64,000 bases of DNA. Source: Sebastes aleutianus. Lineage: Eukaryota > Chordata > Actinopteri > Perciformes > Sebastidae. Positions 1-12,019 of this stretch are shown here, piece by piece. The notes under the pieces are model-generated. The model was not told where the DNA came from. It did not search any database and saw nothing but the letters and a program-made list of their open reading frames with translations. The stretch spans positions 8,753,873 to 8,817,872 of the forward strand of contig CAKAKS010000062.1 in assembly GCA_916700875.1 (NCBI GenBank), written 5' to 3'. A program made the position numbers and the translations under genes. Positions within the stretch are counted from its first letter, which is position 1; every line of letters starts with the position of its first letter.

Positions 1-4
1 CCTG

Positions 5-78
5 TGACGTCATACATGACATCACAGAATTTAGAATCCCCATGTCACATTCTCGTTCTGGAATACCGTACTATATAA
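5..78 (+). promoter_or_regulatory. CRE plus TATA motif, array copy 1
   Basis: A perfect CRE palindrome TGACGTCA lies at 5-12, a variant TGACATCA follows within about 15 bp, and TATATAA lies at 72-78. This spacing is what a CREB/ATF-responsive Pol II promoter would show. AATAAA signals about 550 bp downstream on the same strand strengthen the reading. Promoter activity is an inference. Confidence 0.45.
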
Positions 79-628
79 ACTTCACTAAACCACAGTGGAG
101 ATAATCCTGTGTAATGCAGATTTCACAGTATAGTCAAGACCTTTTAATGTAACATTTAAATATATTCTGAAGGCCTATCTGTAAATTATAACATTTGATT
201 GTAAATTGATTATGCTGTAGTTCCGTCAGCTCATGTGAGGGAATGTCGCCACCGTCTGGTGGAGCTAGTAAATGCACCTCTTACTTACAGATTGTTTCTA
301 CAGATCTGCTGCGGTACCAATTGGACAAAATTCTGTAAACAAACAGGAGGAGAAGTTGCAAATGTCACATGGCCCACAAATGCACAGGAAGCGATCTGCA
401 AATGCGCAAATATCATTCCACGTGTAGAAATAGATGCACAAATGTGTAGATATCACTTTACATGTAAACCTTAAAATACGTATTTACAGAGTAAGTTATG
501 TGTATTTGCATTATCACCCTGTATTTTTGTGAATGTGACTTTACACAACACAAATACAAAAATACATGTTTGTAGATAGTGAAATATTTGCAGATCATGG
601 TACACATTTGTGGAATATCTAATTCATA

Positions 629-844
629 AATAAACTTTACAACTAATAAAGCCCAATAAAAACTTCCATAATTACAGCCTTTGTTGTTTCGCTGTTCTCC
701 GTGCTGAGTATTGATTATAACGAGTGTTCTGTGACGCCAATTTTTGAAAGCTCTGCCTGCATGAGGCTTCTTTCTGTGTGATATCTGGTACAGTCAATCA
801 GAACATGATATCTGGATCAGTCCATCACTCCTGCAATAAATAAA
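629..844 (+). terminator. Cluster of AATAAA polyadenylation-type signals
   Basis: AATAAA occurs at 629-634, 645-650 and 655-660, and an overlapping pair lies at 835-844. The group recurs in copies 2 (about 3303-3334) and 3 (about 5857-5888). Because it follows the TATA motif by ~550 bp on the same strand, it may end a short Pol II transcript. Chance occurrence in AT-rich DNA is possible. Confidence 0.35.
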
Positions 845-1006
845 CCTCACAAACATTTTAACTTCCAAGCAGTCACCATCACTTGATCATTTCTCTTGCG
901 CACCCGCACATAAATATTTTGGTGTGCAAGCATTTCAAAACTTTATTTTCAAACCTGACTTGTCTACTTCTGGGTTGATTCCCCTTCAAGAGGCTAGAAG
1001 GCTCAG

Positions 1007-1249
1007 ATGAATCTGTTAATTTTGCCTTCTGCTAACCAACTAAGTGACATGCTAACCAGACCACTGAAATGTATTACTGCACAAGTCACCCTTTGTTGCT
1101 CTGATTATGTGTTGTTGCTGGCTGCTACCTGTAATGTGAAATTGCAACAGATAGTGATGGATGTTATTCCCTATTTAAGTGATCTAACTACAGTAGATAT
1201 GTTTATGAATATTGTTTGTATTGTTTGTGTAATAGTTTTTTTTTTGTAA
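1007..1249 (+). pseudogene. Possible Ty1/copia RNase H C-terminal remnant
   Basis: The 80-codon ORF contains PSANQLSDMLTRPL about ten residues in. This resembles the QLADxLTKPL-type motif found near the end of Ty1/copia polyproteins. An in-frame TAG lies just upstream of the ATG, so no longer polyprotein is attached. The rest of the ORF is unlike anything I recognise. It recurs at 3681-3923. The match is one short motif, so chance is a real alternative. Confidence 0.25.
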
Positions 1250-1348
1250 ATCTACCTACACATAAAGCCATTGACTGCAAATTAGACAATCTTTGGTGTT
1301 ATTTTTGACCATTTCTAATAGCTTCTGGCTGTTTTCAAAGTTATTTAA

Positions 1349-1623
1349 AGGTGCAGTGTGTGGGATCTGGCGGCATCTAGTGGTGAGGTTGCAGATTGCA
1401 ACCAAGTGAAACTTCTCCCATGTGCCAAGCGTGTAGGAGAATTATGGTGGCTGATGCGAAAACGTGAATGGCCCTGTATAGAGAAAGTGCTTGGTTTTTC
1501 TGTTCCGGGCTACTGTAGAAACATGGCGGCCGGCTCTGTGGAGAGGACCCGCTCCCTATGTAGATATAAACGGCTCATTCTAAGCTAACGAAAACACAAC
1601 GATTCTTATTTTCAGATGATTAT
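1349..1623 (+). mobile_element. TTAA-flanked MITE, left part (AGGTGCAGTGTGT family)
   Basis: The sequence starts directly after TTAA (1345-1348) with AGGTGCAGTGTGTgGGAT and matches the copy at 31279-31590. It is interrupted at 1624 by the left end of a hAT element, and its right end is missing. The 76-codon ORF over it (1358-1588) is not a gene. The element recurs from 4023 in array copy 2. Confidence 0.75.
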
Positions 1624-1925
1624 TAGGGGTGTAACAATCCTTCAATCCGGATCGATGGATATCGAATCCAATATCATTGATGCAAAGTGAAAACATCGAT
1701 ACATATCATCATCTTTAAGATACGCCTTTATTTTGAAGTTCCCATGGCACATCTGTTTCACCATTTCTGTCCACCTGTCCAAGTATTCCTAAACATCCAA
1801 ACAGTGCTAAGCTTCGGTTATGCTATCCGCAACAATGGCCGCACAGACATGAGCTGACGTGGAATCATGACAAGGAAACTTAGTGAGCGGTGCTAGCAGC
1901 GTAACATTAGCAATTGTGCGGTCGG
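1624..1925 (+). mobile_element. hAT element left-end fragment
   Basis: It begins TAGGGGTGTAAC, the same terminus as the complete hAT element at 26388-27226, followed by the same style of GATCGAT/ATCGATACAT-rich subterminal sequence. No right terminus is present before the GA tract. It recurs from 4298 in array copy 2. Confidence 0.6.
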
Positions 1926-1930
1926 CCGAG

Positions 1931-2307
<377 letters not shown>

Positions 2308-2597
2308 TAAAGACCCCATATGCCGGATTCTCATCTGCAGGGTATCCAGTTTCACCCTGCAGCGTCTCCCTGGGTGGTTCCTGTGAGTTCAGGCTTGAAG
2401 CCATGAAAGACTCACTATTGCAACCACTGATAGGCTGATAGACTCTGGTGCCTAAATAAGGCACCCGTACAGTCCATCACTACAGTGGAAACCAAACTGT
2501 AGGGATGTCTCAGTGAGACATCACATGCCTGGCATATATCAGCGGGTTATTTTAATGACAGAAAGCAGTCCTATAAGTAAACTTTTTTGGGAGGCCC

Positions 2598-2752
2598 GTG
2601 ACATCACATATGACATCACATATGACGTCACGGAACAAAGCCCCGTCCAATAACTTGTAGTACTGCTGACATCCCCTGTGACGTCATACATGACATCACA
2701 GAATTTAGAATCCCCATGTCACATTCTCGTTCTGGAATACCGTACTATATAA
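2598..2752 (+). promoter_or_regulatory. CRE cluster plus TATA motif, array copy 2
   Basis: TGACATCA-type half-perfect sites near 2600-2615 are followed by perfect TGACGTCA at 2623-2630 and 2679-2686, and by TATATAA at 2746-2752. The upstream CRE group is cut off by the window edge for copy 1 but visible here. Confidence 0.45.
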
Positions 2753-4602
2753 ACTTCACTAAACCACAGTGGAGATAATCCTGTGTAATGCAGATTTCAC
2801 AGTATAGTCAAGACCTTTTAATGTAACATTTAAATATATTCTGAAGGCCTATCTGTAAATTATAACATTTGATTGTAAATTGATTATGCTGTAGTTCCGT
2901 CAGCTCATGTGAGGGAATGTCGCCACCGTCTGGTGGAGCTAGTAAATGCACCTCTTACTTACAGATTGTTTCTACAGATCTGCTGCGGTACCAATTGGAC
3001 AAAATTCTGTAAACAAACAGGAGGAGAAGTTGCAAATGTCACATGGCCCACAAATGCACAGGAAGCGATCTGCAAATGCGCAAATATCATTCCACGTGTA
3101 GAAATAGATGCACAAATGTGTAGATATCACTTTACATGTAAACCTTAAAATACGTATTTACAGAGTAAGTTATGTGTATTTGCATTATCACCCTGTATTT
3201 TTGTGAATGTGACTTTACACAACACAAATACAAAAATACATGTTTGTAGATAGTGAAATATTTGCAGATCATGGTACACATTTGTGGAATATCTAATTCA
3301 TAAATAAACTTTACAACTAATAAAGCCCAATAAAAACTTCCATAATTACAGCCTTTGTTGTTTCGCTGTTCTCCGTGCTGAGTATTGATTATAACGAGTG
3401 TTCTGTGACGCCAATTTTTGAAAGCTCTGCCTGCATGAGGCTTCTTTCTGTGTGATATCTGGTACAGTCAATCAGAACATGATATCTGGATCAGTCCATC
3501 ACTCCTGCAATAAATAAACCTCACAAACATTTTAACTTCCAAGCAGTCACCATCACTTGATCATTTCTCTTGCGCACCCGCACATAAATATTTTGGTGTG
3601 CAAGCATTTCAAAACTTTATTTTCAAACCTGACTTGTCTACTTCTGGGTTGATTCCCCTTCAAGAGGCTAGAAGGCTCAGATGAATCTGTTAATTTTGCC
3701 TTCTGCTAACCAACTAAGTGACATGCTAACCAGACCACTGAAATGTATTACTGCACAAGTCACCCTTTGTTGCTCTGATTATGTGTTGTTGCTGGCTGCT
3801 ACCTGTAATGTGAAATTGCAACAGATAGTGATGGATGTTATTCCCTATTTAAGTGATCTAACTACAGTAGATATGTTTATGAATATTGTTTGTATTGTTT
3901 GTGTAATAGTTTTTTTTTTGTAAATCTACCTACACATAAAGCCATTGACTGCAAATTAGACAATCTTTGGTGTTATTTTTGACCATTTCTAATAGCTTCT
4001 GGCTGTTTTCAAAGTTATTTAAAGGTGCAGTGTGTGGGATCTGGCGGCATCTAGTGGTGAGGTTGCAGATTGCAACCAAGTGAAACTTCTCCCATGTGCC
4101 AAGCGTGTAGGAGAATTATGGTGGCTGATGCGAAAACGTGAATGGCCCTGTATAGAGAAAGTGCTTGGTTTTTCTGTTCCGGGCTACTGTAGAAACATGG
4201 CGGCCGGCTCTGTGGAGAGGACCCGCTCCCTATGTAGATATAAACGGCTCATTCTAAGCTAACGAAAACACAACGATTCTTATTTTCAGATGATTATTAG
4301 GGGTGTAACAATCCTTCAATCCGGATCGATGGATATCGAATCCAATATCATTGATGCAAAGTGAAAACATCGATACATATCATCATCTTTAAGATACGCC
4401 TTTATTTTGAAGTTCCCATGGCACATCTGTTTCACCATTTCTGTCCACCTGTCCAAGTATTCCTAAACATCCAAACAGTGCTAAGCTTCGGTTATGCTAT
4501 CCGCAACAATGGCCGCACAGACATGAGCTGACGTGGAATCATGACAAGGAAACTTAGTGAGCGGTGCTAGCAGCGTAACATTAGCAATTGTGCGGTCGGC
4601 CG

Positions 4603-4686
<84 letters not shown>

Positions 4687-4806
4687 TGAGAGACAAATAG
4701 AGAGAGACAGAGAGAGAGACAGAGAGAGAGATAGAGAGAGAGAATGAGAGAGAAAGAGAGAGAGAGAAGAGAGAGAGAGGAGAGAGAGAGAGAAAGAGAG
4801 AGAGAC

Positions 4807-4855
<49 letters not shown>

Positions 4856-5226
4856 AGAGTAAAGACCCTATATGCCGGATTCTCATCTGCAGGGTATCCA
4901 GTTTCACCCTGCAGCGTCTCCCTGGGTGGTTCCTGTGAGTTCAGGCTTGAAGCCATGAAAGACTCACTATTGCAACCACTGATAGGCTGATAGACTCTGG
5001 TGCCTAAATAAGGCACCCGTACAGTCCATCACTACAGTGGAAACCAAACTGTAGGGATGTCTCAGTGAGACATCACATGCCTGGCATATATCAGCGGGTT
5101 ATTTTAATGACAGAAAGCAGTCCTATAAGTAAACTTTTTTGGGAGGCCCGTGACGTCACATATGACATCACATATGACGTCACGGAACAAAGCCCCGTCC
5201 AATAACTTGTAGTACTGCTGACATCC
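2675..5226. repeat. Tandem array unit, copy 2 (2552 bp)
   Basis: This is a second full copy of the unit that begins at position 1. It is 122 bp shorter than copy 1, and the difference lies in the GA tract (4605-4859 here, 1931-2307 in copy 1). Outside that tract I saw only isolated differences, for example gtgacAtcac near 2600 against gtgacGtcac near 5152. The same ORFs recur at 2909-3148, 3681-3923 and 4032-4262. Confidence 0.93.
4605..4859 (+). repeat. (GA)n microsatellite, array copy 2
   Basis: About 255 bp of interrupted GA repeat. Its contraction relative to the tract in copy 1 accounts for the 122-bp length difference between the two array units. Confidence 0.97.
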
Positions 5227-5304
5227 CCTGTGACGTCATACATGACATCACAGAATTTAGAATCCCCATGTCACATTCTCGTTCTGGAATACCGTACTAT
5301 ATAA
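5150..5304 (+). promoter_or_regulatory. CRE cluster plus TATA motif, array copy 3
   Basis: Three perfect TGACGTCA sites (5151-5158, 5175-5182, 5231-5238), interleaved with TGACATCA variants, precede TATATAA at 5298-5304. This is the richest of the three clusters. Confidence 0.45.
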
Positions 5305-6085
5305 ACTTCACTAAACCACAGTGGAGATAATCCTGTGTAATGCAGATTTCACAATATAGTCAAGACCTTTTAATGTAACATTTAAATATATTCTGAAGGC
5401 CTATCTGTAAATTATAACATTTGATTGTAAATTGATTATGCTGTAGTTCCGTCAGCTCATGTGAGGGAATGTCGCCACCGTCTGGTGGAGCTAGTAAATG
5501 CACCTCTTACTTACAGATTGTTTCTACAGATCTGCTGCGTTACCAATTGGACAAAATTCTGTAAACAAACAGGAGGGAAGTGATCTGCAAATGTCACATG
5601 GCCCACAAATGTACAGGAAGCGATCTGCAAATGCGCAAATATCATTCCACGTGTAGAAATAGATGCACAAATGTGTAGATATCACTTTACATGTAAACCT
5701 TAAAATACGTATTTACAGAGTAAGTTATGTGTATTTGCATTATCACCCTGTATTTTTGTGAATGTGACTTTACACAACACAAATACAAAAATACATGTTT
5801 GTGGATAGTGAAATATTTGCAGATCATGGTACACATTTGTGGAATATCTAATTCATAAATAAACTTTACAACTAATAAAGCCCAATAAAAACTTCCATAA
5901 TTACAGCCTTTGTTGTTTCGCTGTTCTCCGTGCTGAGTATTGATTATAACGAGTGTTCTGTGACGCCAATTTTTGAAAGCTCTGCCTGCATGAGGCTTCT
6001 TTCTGTGTGATATCTGGTACAGTCCATCAAAACATGATATCTGGTACAGTCCATCAGGACATATTTGGATCAGTCCATCAGAACA
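5227..6085. repeat. Tandem array unit, copy 3 (partial, diverged)
   Basis: The third copy aligns with roughly the first 800 bp of the unit, then breaks down in short direct repeats of the form ctggtacagtccatca around 6010-6085, where an antisense LINE scrap begins. It is more diverged than copies 1 and 2. A small change near 5575 puts a TGA inside the 79-codon ORF seen in the other copies. The part present in all three copies is the CRE/TATA to AATAAA block, which is what an LTR-internal-LTR array would give. Confidence 0.85.
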
Positions 6086-6324
6086 TGACTCACAGTCTCT
6101 GCCTCTCCAAAGATGCACTTTCCATCTGGGTGCTTACCAACCAGTTCCAGCCCATGATTTAGTCCACAGTGACCCATCCTCAGCCTGGTTATTACCGTAC
6201 TATCCCTTCTGCCCATTCTTGTATATAATGTGCAACCCTGTATTCCTACATGAGCTGGGACCCATAAAGAGTGTGACGGTGATAGTAGTAGACACAGGAA
6301 GCTGTTGTAACTGGACTGCCCCAA
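6073..6324 (-). pseudogene. LINE RNase H C-terminal fragment, decayed
   Basis: Read on the minus strand, an 84-codon frame contains LWVPAHVGIQG, the RNase H signature W-x-P-A/G-H-x-G-I. It is followed by VITRLRMGHCGLN and a GKHPDGKCIFGEAETVSHVLMD stretch resembling the zinc-knuckle-like C-terminal region. Such tails are known from I/Nimb-type LINEs that carry RNase H. The step from VGIQG straight to TLYTRMG skips the GNEEAD-type segment, so there is an internal deletion. The fragment abuts the end of array copy 3. Clade assignment is from motif memory. Confidence 0.65.
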
Positions 6325-7615
6325 ATTTCACATATTGTATAAGAGTCCAGGCATGAAGATATCTACACAATCTATATATTGATATCTATTGAGTCATAGT
6401 CATAGCGCCACCTACTGACGACAGGAAGTCAGCCTTATGTTACAAAGACCATCTAATTTAAATGAAATTTACATTGTGTGGTCAAGACCTGATATACAGC
6501 AACATGACGTTAAAAAAAAAAAAAAGACTGTGAATTTGTGGTACTGTATTGTGGAGTTAGACCGTTAAACTCTTTTTCGCCAGTTTTGTGTTCAGGATTT
6601 TTTGGGCAGGGCTGTGTCAAAGTATGGAGTACCAGGGTCATGAATGTCTTTGAGACTGCCAGGACCACAAAAGCAAGCACTTTGTCCACGGTCCCGGGAA
6701 GCGGTGAGGTCCGGGCGGGGGGTGCCACCTTCGCCCTGAACCTTTCCAAGCCGACCTATACAATGAAAAAGTCAAACACTCATTTAATTTAAGTAATAAA
6801 GTGGGAGGTTAACAAGACATCAAAAAGCATATACTGTATAGTGTGTCAAATATTCATAACTATCATAAACTGTTTATATAAATAAAGTGGAATATTAGAA
6901 TGCAGGTTGTTTTTCATGCCATATGTACATATAGATCCTTGGGGGATAAGAATCCTATAATATGTCTACAAAAAGGACTTAATATCAAAGTCCTCATTTA
7001 AGCCGTGAGGGGACAAGGTGTTGATGGAGTAGATCCAATAAATCTTATTGTGATCATTCCCTCTAGGTGGTATATATCAACTTTTTCAATGCCCAGGTCT
7101 CAAAGTGCTGATATTGGACCGGCCAATTAGAAATGAGCATGACAGCTGTTCTAATATTCCCTCCTGCTTGCTAATAGCCTCACTGCAGTTCTTTGAGCAT
7201 CCACAAAGAGACAGTGTTGCTCTGTCTCTATAGCTTGAGATGCATTTTCAGGACGGAGATGGATTCTGATCAGAAGGTTGCAGTCTCAAAACCACCCGGG
7301 ACTAACCATGAAATGTTTAGCCAAATATTTAATCTATATGGCTTCTGTATCCCTATATTCATACATTGTTATGAAAACTCCAGTGAGCAAGGCACTTAAC
7401 CAGCTAATTGCTCCATATGAGCACTAATCATCAGTAAGGAGCTGACGTTGTGCTGAGCAACCGTCAATTGTGTTTGTGTGTTTTGAAGGAAGTGATTGCT
7501 CGGCAAAACTGTGTCCTCTCTGGGAAAGGCAAAAGGTTAATAGGAAAAGGAAATGCACTGAAAATAAAAACGGAAAGTATACTTTCATCTGGTTTTGATA
7601 TTGATAAAAAACAAA
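6325..7615. other. No gene recognised
   Basis: I see no supportable coding sequence here. A gcgccacctactg-type dispersed fish repeat lies near 6405-6430 and an A-run near 6510-6525. The ORFs at 6510-6792, 7193-7399 and 7450-7641 show no recognisable domain. Confidence 0.5.
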
Positions 7616-7619
7616 TTAA

Positions 7620-7905
7620 TGGGATAGTTTGGGTGTTTTGACATGGTGTTGTATGAGGTACTTATCCATAGTCAGTGTGTATTACCTACAGTAGATGACG
7701 GTCGGCGCACCTATTTTCTATTAGGAGGCTAAAATACGTTTCCTGCCTGCCCTGTCCACAACAGTACATTGTTTTGGTTGTGTGCCAGTACTTTTGTCTG
7801 TTTCTTCAAGCTTGGGTCGCACCAACCGCCGTCTACTGTAGGTAATACATTGACTACGGATAACTACCTCATACAATCCCACTTCAAAACACCCAAACTG
7901 TCCCT
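7620..7905. mobile_element. TTAA-flanked MITE with ~95-bp inverted ends
   Basis: The element is bounded by TTAA at 7616-7619 and 7906-7909. The left end reads TGGGATAGTTTGGGTGTTTT, and the right end read inward is AAGGGACAGTTTGGGTGTTTT with one or two differences. Inverted similarity continues through the tcatacaac and tacctacagtagacggcg segments, so about two thirds of the element can fold on itself. A TTAA target suggests a Kolobok- or piggyBac-type transposase. The superfamily is inferred. Confidence 0.8.
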
Positions 7906-7909
7906 TTAA

Positions 7910-8585
7910 TGAGTGACAAAGCTAAATGAGAGCGCATAATGGAAAGACATACCGTATGTTGTCAATGGGGCCCTGAACAATACTTAAAAAGTTAATCATT
8001 GTTCAGTCATTCAATATTCACACAAATATACCAGATCTTGTCTACATCATTTTGTCAACTAAACTTTTCCAGATGGCGGATATCTCGCTGTGCGGCAAAA
8101 CTGTTGTGCAGACAGATGTGAAGCAGACTTGGTCCATGGCCTTTAGATCAGCACCCCTCCTAAGAGAGAGTGGATAATAAATGCAGACAGACCTAGCCTG
8201 TCCTTGCTCCCTGCGGCTGAGTAGCTGAATCAGCTCGGTTACGTAGCACAATTATGAGTGTCCATGTGACGTTTGACAAACGTCAACCTTCTCTCTAACT
8301 ACAAGGGTACTGTCAGGCTGGCCAAAGTTGTTAGCACCGCAGTACCTCTGTTACAAAACCCAGTGAGTCACACCAACCCTCCTGCTGGGGTGACAAATCC
8401 TTTCATGACACATAGGGGTGACTTGGCTTCTCTTCCTATAGGCTCTGCTTTAGCTGTGGCACATAGCTCATTTTACTGGGCCTACTACTGATGTACAGTA
8501 AACCAGTTTGAAGCCCAGTGCCATACCAACACGTTCTCATCCCAACTATCCCCTTGGCGTTACTTTATTTTTGGCATCAAAATCA
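7910..8585. other. No gene recognised
   Basis: Mixed sequence with short ORFs (8042-8251 minus, 8273-8491 plus) that show no domain and no splice or start context that I would trust. Confidence 0.4.
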
Positions 8586-8668
8586 CTACAGCTACCCTTG
8601 GCGTCACTGTAGGTTTAGGCAACAAAACAACTTAGTTAGGTTTAGGACAAAACTACATGTTTGGGCTT
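8586..8668 (-). repeat. Short tandem AGGTTTAGGCAACAAAAC repeats
   Basis: Two to three units of gtaggtttaggcaacaaaacaactt type. These are the reverse complement of the repeated gttttgttgcctaaacct units at 44335-44575 and near 13985-14045. Confidence 0.6.
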
Positions 8669-9164
8669 AAAAGTGAGATTTTCATGTTTTTTTTATCATA
8701 AAGCAGGCTTAAGTCCTATATAAATACTGTGAAAGTATCGAAACACTCAATCCACAGGTAAATACACACAGCCCGTATTCAGAAATTCTGCGTTTGAAAC
8801 AAGCTGTCAGGATTTCTGCCCATTCGTGATGTCACGAATATACAATATTTAGACCCTTGACACAATTTTAAACGTAAACATTCTAAATGTGTCCCAGTTT
8901 ATTCCTGGTTGCAGTGTATGTGAATGACATCAGCTGAGAGGAAGTAAACATGGACCCAAACTGTTAACTAGCAACGCAATTCCGTTGCAATTTCGTTGAA
9001 ATGCGCTAAAACGGAGCGTTTCAGACAGAGGGTGAATACAGGTATATTCAGGCAGACAGTGTGAGGAAAATAAAGGTTTTTTTGAACATTACAGCATGTA
9101 AACATGTTCTAGTAGAAACACAAAATATAAGTATGAACCTGAAAATGAGCATGATATGGGACCT
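8669..9164 (-). mobile_element. TTAA-type MITE, antisense copy (AGGTCCCATAT family)
   Basis: This is the reverse complement of the element at 37859-38369: shared blocks include the gaacctgaaaatgagca end, the gaaacgctccgtttt block and the gtgacatcacgaat block. The right terminus is complete (atatgggacct then TTAA at 9165-9168). The left end appears to have lost about 15 bp. Confidence 0.8.
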
Positions 9165-10090
9165 TTAAAACTACTATGTTTGCAAAGTGAAAATGAAACT
9201 GAATATTGTGAACACGGGACACGAACGAACAGCTGAAAGTGAAACGTGAAAGGGAAAGTTAACACACGGGACACGAACAGCAGTCCTGGATGAAAGCCTT
9301 CAGTCTGTCTGCTGTTTGGTGCAGGTCAGGTAGCGTAGTGGGTTTATCAGAACTTATTTGTTGAAAATTCTAGCAGTCAAATGCTTACAATGACAATGCT
9401 AACATGCTGTTTAGCAGGTAATGTTTACCAATGCTACCTTCAAATGGAACTTGTGAGCTTGTGGTTACGACGTGGGAAGTTGTGTATACGATATGCTTGT
9501 AGTTCAAGTAAGTCGTGAGAACACCGCTGCTAGGCAACGGCAATATTAACGTTACTGTCGGCGTCTAGAAGACACAGAGGCTAACAATTTAGCAAGCTGG
9601 CAAGCGAATAAGGTCATGCAGGAAATGCAAATGTAGAATAACAGAGGAAAAACATGAGGTTGTTGGGAATATCAACATTTTCCTCAGACATATAGTTTTA
9701 TGAAATTGCGTAGAAAAACTCTTTATGACTAAACTTCCATGGCCTCCGCCATTTCTGACGGCAATAAACACGTCACAACTCGTAAATTCGGAGCTTTCAG
9801 AAAATTTCCACTCAGAAGGTTGTGAATACCACGAGAGGGGGGAGGGCATTCATATGGACTCTTCTCGTGAACACGGTCAGCACGACCCAATTTTGAGGCA
9901 GCACAAGTTCAACATCTTAGTTTGGCGTTTCAGCATGCTAACATTTGCTAATTAGCACTAAACACAAAGGACAGTTGAACTAAATTAAACAAGTTTTGTG
10001 CCAATCAATCCAGTAGATTTTGAGATTGCAATATATCCAAGAGTAGATGAAATATCAGTCTGGACCATACTGTATACAAGTGGACGTAGT
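9165..10090. other. Dispersed gctaacatgctaa repeat pieces, no gene
   Basis: Fragments of the common fish repeat containing agcatgctaacatttgctaattag occur near 9383-9430 and 9928-9985; related pieces lie at 28808-28965 and 33400-33670. The ORFs at 9589-9955 look like chance ORFs. Confidence 0.45.
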
Positions 10091-10124
10091 CACCATGACC
10101 CAACCCACCTCACCCATTGGTTTG

Positions 10125-10690
10125 TGGACTGCTGTTTTGAAGCCTCATGTTTGGCATTTTGGTCGTCACCATCTTGGTTTCTGGTCGTCACCATCTTGGT
10201 TTCTGGCCGTCGCCATCTTGTTATTTGCAAACAGAAGTGACACTGGAGGGTGGAGCTAAGTACAACCGAGCGCTGAATAAGAAATTTTTTAGGCAACCAA
10301 AAATATTACAATTAACGTTAAATTATTAAAAGTTGTAGCTCTAAACACAGACTACTGACAGACCGGACAACACCGTGGTAGCGACCTGTCACTAGGTAGC
10401 CACGCCCTAAAGCGTCCCCTGCTTTATGGTCTATTTGACTCTAAATGGGACCATAATTTACTAAATGAACATCATGCTGTATTGAAGAAGACTTGAAACT
10501 AGCGACTGAGACCATAAACTCATGTTTACAGTGTTTACTGAGGTAATAAATCAAGTGAGAAGTAGGCTCATTTTCTCATAGACTTCTATACAATCAGACA
10601 TCTTTTTGCAACCAGAGGAGTCACCCCCTGCTGGATAGTAGAAAGAATGCAAGTTTAAGGCACTTCAGCATTGGCTTCACTTTTCAGACC
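10125..10690 (+). repeat. Dispersed fish repeat, plus copy of an inverted pair
   Basis: It is the reverse complement of 28095-28680. Shared blocks include agcgacctgtcac, tagccacgccctaaagc, ctttatggtctatttgactc and the caatcttggttt-like start. Two or three tandem tcgtcaccatcttggtttctgg units open the copy at about 10160-10225. The two copies lie ~18 kb apart in opposite orientation. Confidence 0.75.
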
Positions 10691-12000
10691 CTGGAGTTGC
10701 GCACTGGTCTGGACCAAAGTGGTGAACCAACAGAGCAACATTGCCATCCAAAGAACTATACCACTAGCATGGCTAAAAATATTGGTTAAAGAGGATTTAA
10801 GTTGCCCTATTACACGGCTTTGTTGAATACTCAATTCTGAATAATCAATCACGGCGTTCTACGGTCTGTTATTTCTTTTATAGCAGACCGTCGCTATGTA
10901 TAACTGACAGTTGCTATGTATAACCGACTGTTGCTAAGGACACAGTTCTGATGTCGGTCTCTGGTGGACCGTTTTGCATCAAATTATTGATTTCTTAAGT
11001 AAGTAGCTGTGTAATAAGCGGGATAATGTACAGCTAGCCGGTCATTGTTGTGAAATAAACCCTGACAGGGCAATGCAGCACCTAATGTGAATGACAAAAA
11101 TAGTAGACAGCTTCAGTGATAGAGAAAATACTGAGAGTCAGTGGGTCAGAAGTTGATCACACTAACTAAATGTATTGCGGTGTTGTAAAAATGAATGCAA
11201 AAGTTGATTTAACAGCAGTTACAGGTTCTGATTTGTGTCTCTCGATACGTTACATAACAGTGTCCTCAAAGTGTGTGTGTATGGGTGTGTGTATGGGTGT
11301 GAGAGAAGGTGAGAGACAGAGAAAAGAGGGATGCTTTTAACAGGTAAGTGTTTAAAAGCTGTATTTTTGTGAGCTCTCCTGAAGGCTTTGCCGGGAGAAC
11401 TACATCCCCAAGGCTTAATGTTTCATTTAGCACTGATATGCATAATTAAGGGATCCATGTACCATTTTTGAAGGTTACCCTGCCACTTCGAGCATGGAAT
11501 AATTCATGTTTGCGCTGCACAGTAGCAGAGGATCAGGTTCTTAGTTTTGGGTAACAGAAAATCTACAATTTGTCACATGTTTCCTGCATCTGGTGTTTTG
11601 CGGGAAGACATTCCGTAATCTCATTTACAAATCTGCACGCTTGAAAAAAACTATGCACTGTGAAAGCTCCTAAATGGCACAGCTTTGATTTTCAAATCTC
11701 TTTCGGTGCTCAGTCAAACCAAATTGAGGCGGCAGTGGAACAGACTTTGCTGATGCTCTAATAATCTGTTAAAATATATATTGCCCGCAATCACAGACAC
11801 GTTTTTTGGTGTTGTCACGGCAGTTGTCTCCACATTTAATTAAGTTCAGTCTCATAGGAGTCTGGCTAAATGTTGTAAGCCACATCAGTAAGTGTGATGA
11901 TTATTCTTGTCCAGTCATGCCTGCTTGACATCGTTGCATCTCTGCTGTAGGTGTCAGTTTGAATGACTGTCTATTTGTTACAGAAGCCTCTTTGAGCATG
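10691..12000. other. No gene; short repeats and possible conserved non-coding patch
   Basis: Positions 10855-11080 include direct repeats of the gttgctatgtataaccgac type. Positions 11420-11760 are complex, non-repetitive sequence with homeodomain-like atgcataattaa and tcatttac words, which could be a regulatory patch, but I cannot test conservation. Confidence 0.3.
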
Positions 12001-12019
12001 TACGAAAAAAGAGGATATC

